Part shown: positions 35,350 to 36,495 of the stretch, one piece after another
How positions within the stretch are numbered: the first letter of the stretch is position 1
Layout: every line of letters begins with the position of its first letter
NCBI GenBank assembly: GCA_025453555.1
Contig: JALOQC010000014.1
Location: 1 to 36,495, forward strand
DNA from: Myxococcota bacterium
Lineage (GTDB): Bacteria > Myxococcota_A > Polyangia > Polyangiales > Houyiibacteriaceae
DNA length: 36,495 nucleotides
Reading direction: 5' to 3'
Program-made: the position numbers and the translations under genes
Notes under the pieces: model-generated
Told to the model about the DNA's origin: nothing
The model's database searches: none
The model's input: only the letters and a program-made list of their open reading frames with translations

Positions 35350-35364
35350 GGGAGGCGCGGAGCG

Positions 35365-36495
35365 TCAGACCTGATCGCGCAGCTTCTCCGAGATCAGCAT
35401 CGACGGCGTGGCGGTCGTCGTGACCCAGAGCTGGTGCGCCGCGCGCGTCGCCGCGATGTGCAGCAAGTGCCGAGACTCGTGGTCCTCCGGGTAGGCGGCG
35501 AAGTTCACGTCCACCAGGATCACGTAGTCGAACTCGAGGCCCTTCACCTGCCGCACGTCCGTCACGTCGACGCCCGCGCGGAAGGGGAAGTCCTGCTCGG
35601 CGATGCGGCGCAGGTTCGGGACCTCCGCGTGCTTCAAACCGAGGAAATACTCGTCCGCCTGCTCGGGATAACGCGCGATGATCGCGATGCTCGCGAGCGG
35701 CTCCGCGCGCGCCAGATCCCTGAGCGCCTCGCCCAGGAACGCGACCGCCTCACCGCTCGTCGAGAAGCGGAAGAGCTCCACCGGCGCGCCGTGGCGCGTG
35801 GCCTCGCCGCTCACCTCGTTGCGGAGCGGCCCGAGCACGTCCGTCGCGAACTCGAGGATCTCGTGGGTCGAGCGGTAGCTCAGCTTCAGCGGCTCGATCT
35901 GGACGTGGTCGAGCTTGAGGTCGGCGAGGACCGCGTCCCAGCTCGAGAACCCGTTGTCCATGTAGAGCTTCTGGGCGACGTCGCCCGCGAGCGTGATGCT
36001 CTTGCCCTTCGAGGTCGTGTCGACCACGACCGCGAGCTCGAGCGGCGAGAGATCCTGGGTCTCGTCGACGAAGATGTGCTCGTACTCGACGCGATCCTTC
36101 TTCGCGGAGAGCGGCCCCCGCAGACGCTGGTGCAAGCGCAGCAGGATCGCGTCGTCCTCGCGGTCGAGCGTCGGCACCTCCACCTCGAGCGCCCCGTCGA
36201 CCCCGACTACGTCCTCGCCGTCTTCGGAAGAACGCGCCTCTTCGCCCTCGGCGCGGTCGCGGTCTTCTTCCTGCTTGTCGTCGCGCCACTGGATCGCGGC
36301 CGGGATGCGCCGCGCACACCACGCGTGCGCCGACGTGAGCTCGGAGGCCGTGAACGCGTCGGGCGCCTGCTCCTCGAACGCCTTCTGCAATCGCGGCAGA
36401 TCCGTGAGCAGCTCCGCCCAGGTCTGCGCGACGTCGTCGACCTTCTCGAAGCCGCGCTCGATCGTGCGCTCGACCGCGTGCCGCGCCTCGAGCCC
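35365..36495 (-). CDS. UvrD/HelD-like superfamily I helicase, C-terminal part (5' end outside window)
   Basis: The frame is open from the right window edge to the stop at 35365, giving 376 residues of a larger protein. Visible helicase motifs are II (HIFVDETQDLSPLE), III (TLAGDVAQ), IV (LSYRSTHEI), V (VTDVRQVKGLEFDYVILVD) and VI (LLHIAATRAAHQLWV). The Walker A motif must lie upstream, outside the window. An acidic and charged insert (QEEDRDRAEGEEARSSEDGE) precedes motif II. It probably unwinds DNA or remodels nucleic-acid complexes; HelD-like RNA-polymerase-associated helicases are an alternative to UvrD. Confidence 0.9.
   Translation of the reverse strand, partial: GLEARHAVERTIERGFEKVDDVAQTWAELLTDLPRLQKAFEEQAPDAFTASELTSAHAWCARRIPAAIQWRDDKQEEDRDRAEGEEARSSEDGEDVVGVDGALEVEVPTLDREDDAILLRLHQRLRGPLSAKKDRVEYEHIFVDETQDLSPLELAVVVDTTSKGKSITLAGDVAQKLYMDNGFSSWDAVLADLKLDHVQIEPLKLSYRSTHEILEFATDVLGPLRNEVSGEATRHGAPVELFRFSTSGEAVAFLGEALRDLARAEPLASIAIIARYPEQADEYFLGLKHAEVPNLRRIAEQDFPFRAGVDVTDVRQVKGLEFDYVILVDVNFAAYPEDHESRHLLHIAATRAAHQLWVTTTATPSMLISEKLRDQV

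Overview
The window is about 36.5 kb of very GC-rich DNA (roughly 70% by eye) with densely packed genes. It looks like chromosome of a myxobacterium (Myxococcota/Polyangia, perhaps close to the Sandaracinaceae; this is inference). Supporting signs are a MYXO-CTERM sorting tail, lipoproteins with Asp-Ala-Gly-rich linkers and four-cysteine modules, a cytosolic Ser/Thr kinase with an extra C-terminal domain, and frequent GTG starts. I saw no tRNA, rRNA, insertion sequence, prophage or CRISPR array.

Layout. (1) 1-1402, plus: the end of one gene and a complete CorC/HlyC-type CBS transporter, probably a tandem pair. (2) 5534 down to 1458, minus: a tightly overlapping polyhydroxyalkanoate (PHA) operon with a 100-residue PhaE-like subunit, an acyl-CoA ligase, a short (class III-sized) PHA synthase and a secreted PHB-depolymerase-like lipoprotein. 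(3) 10202 down to 5644, minus: a cell-envelope operon with GTGA overlaps, holding a lipoprotein, an alpha/beta-hydrolase lipoprotein with a Ser-Asp repeat tail, an outer-membrane barrel-like protein and a second lipoprotein paralogous to the first. (4) 10431-12561, plus: PhaR-type regulator, phasin-like protein and an SDR reductase, which return to the PHA theme. (5) 12562-13040: an intergenic region carrying a tandem pair of 81-nt two-hairpin elements with compensatory base changes, plus two further hairpins. (6) 19893 down to 13041, minus: a membrane-anchored Fis-type regulator with a degenerate AAA+ domain, a MYXO-CTERM trypsin-like protease, a HAD-like protein and a MATE transporter. (7) 20257-22263: NAD-dependent DNA ligase, preceded by a repeat-rich intergenic region. 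(8) 24294 down to 22327: a Ser/Thr kinase. (9) 24430-25220: a small lipoprotein and an XRE regulator. (10) 25411-27485: trpB-trpA. (11) 27673-31527: a single-module NRPS (C-A-T-TE). (12) 31588-33486: an M1 aminopeptidase-like lipoprotein. (13) 36495 down to 33487, minus: a truncated UvrD-like helicase and a fused pseudouridine synthase-methyltransferase.

The most coherent biology is PHA storage. Synthase, candidate small synthase subunit, acyl-CoA ligase, depolymerase-like esterase, PhaR, phasin and reductase all lie within 11 kb, and TGC-N3-GCA type sites near phaR and the phasin promoter are plausible PhaR operators. The least explained items are the covarying 81-nt elements, the envelope operon with its Ser-Asp tail, and the regulator that keeps the architecture of a sigma-54 activator but lacks the ATPase and GAFTGA signatures.
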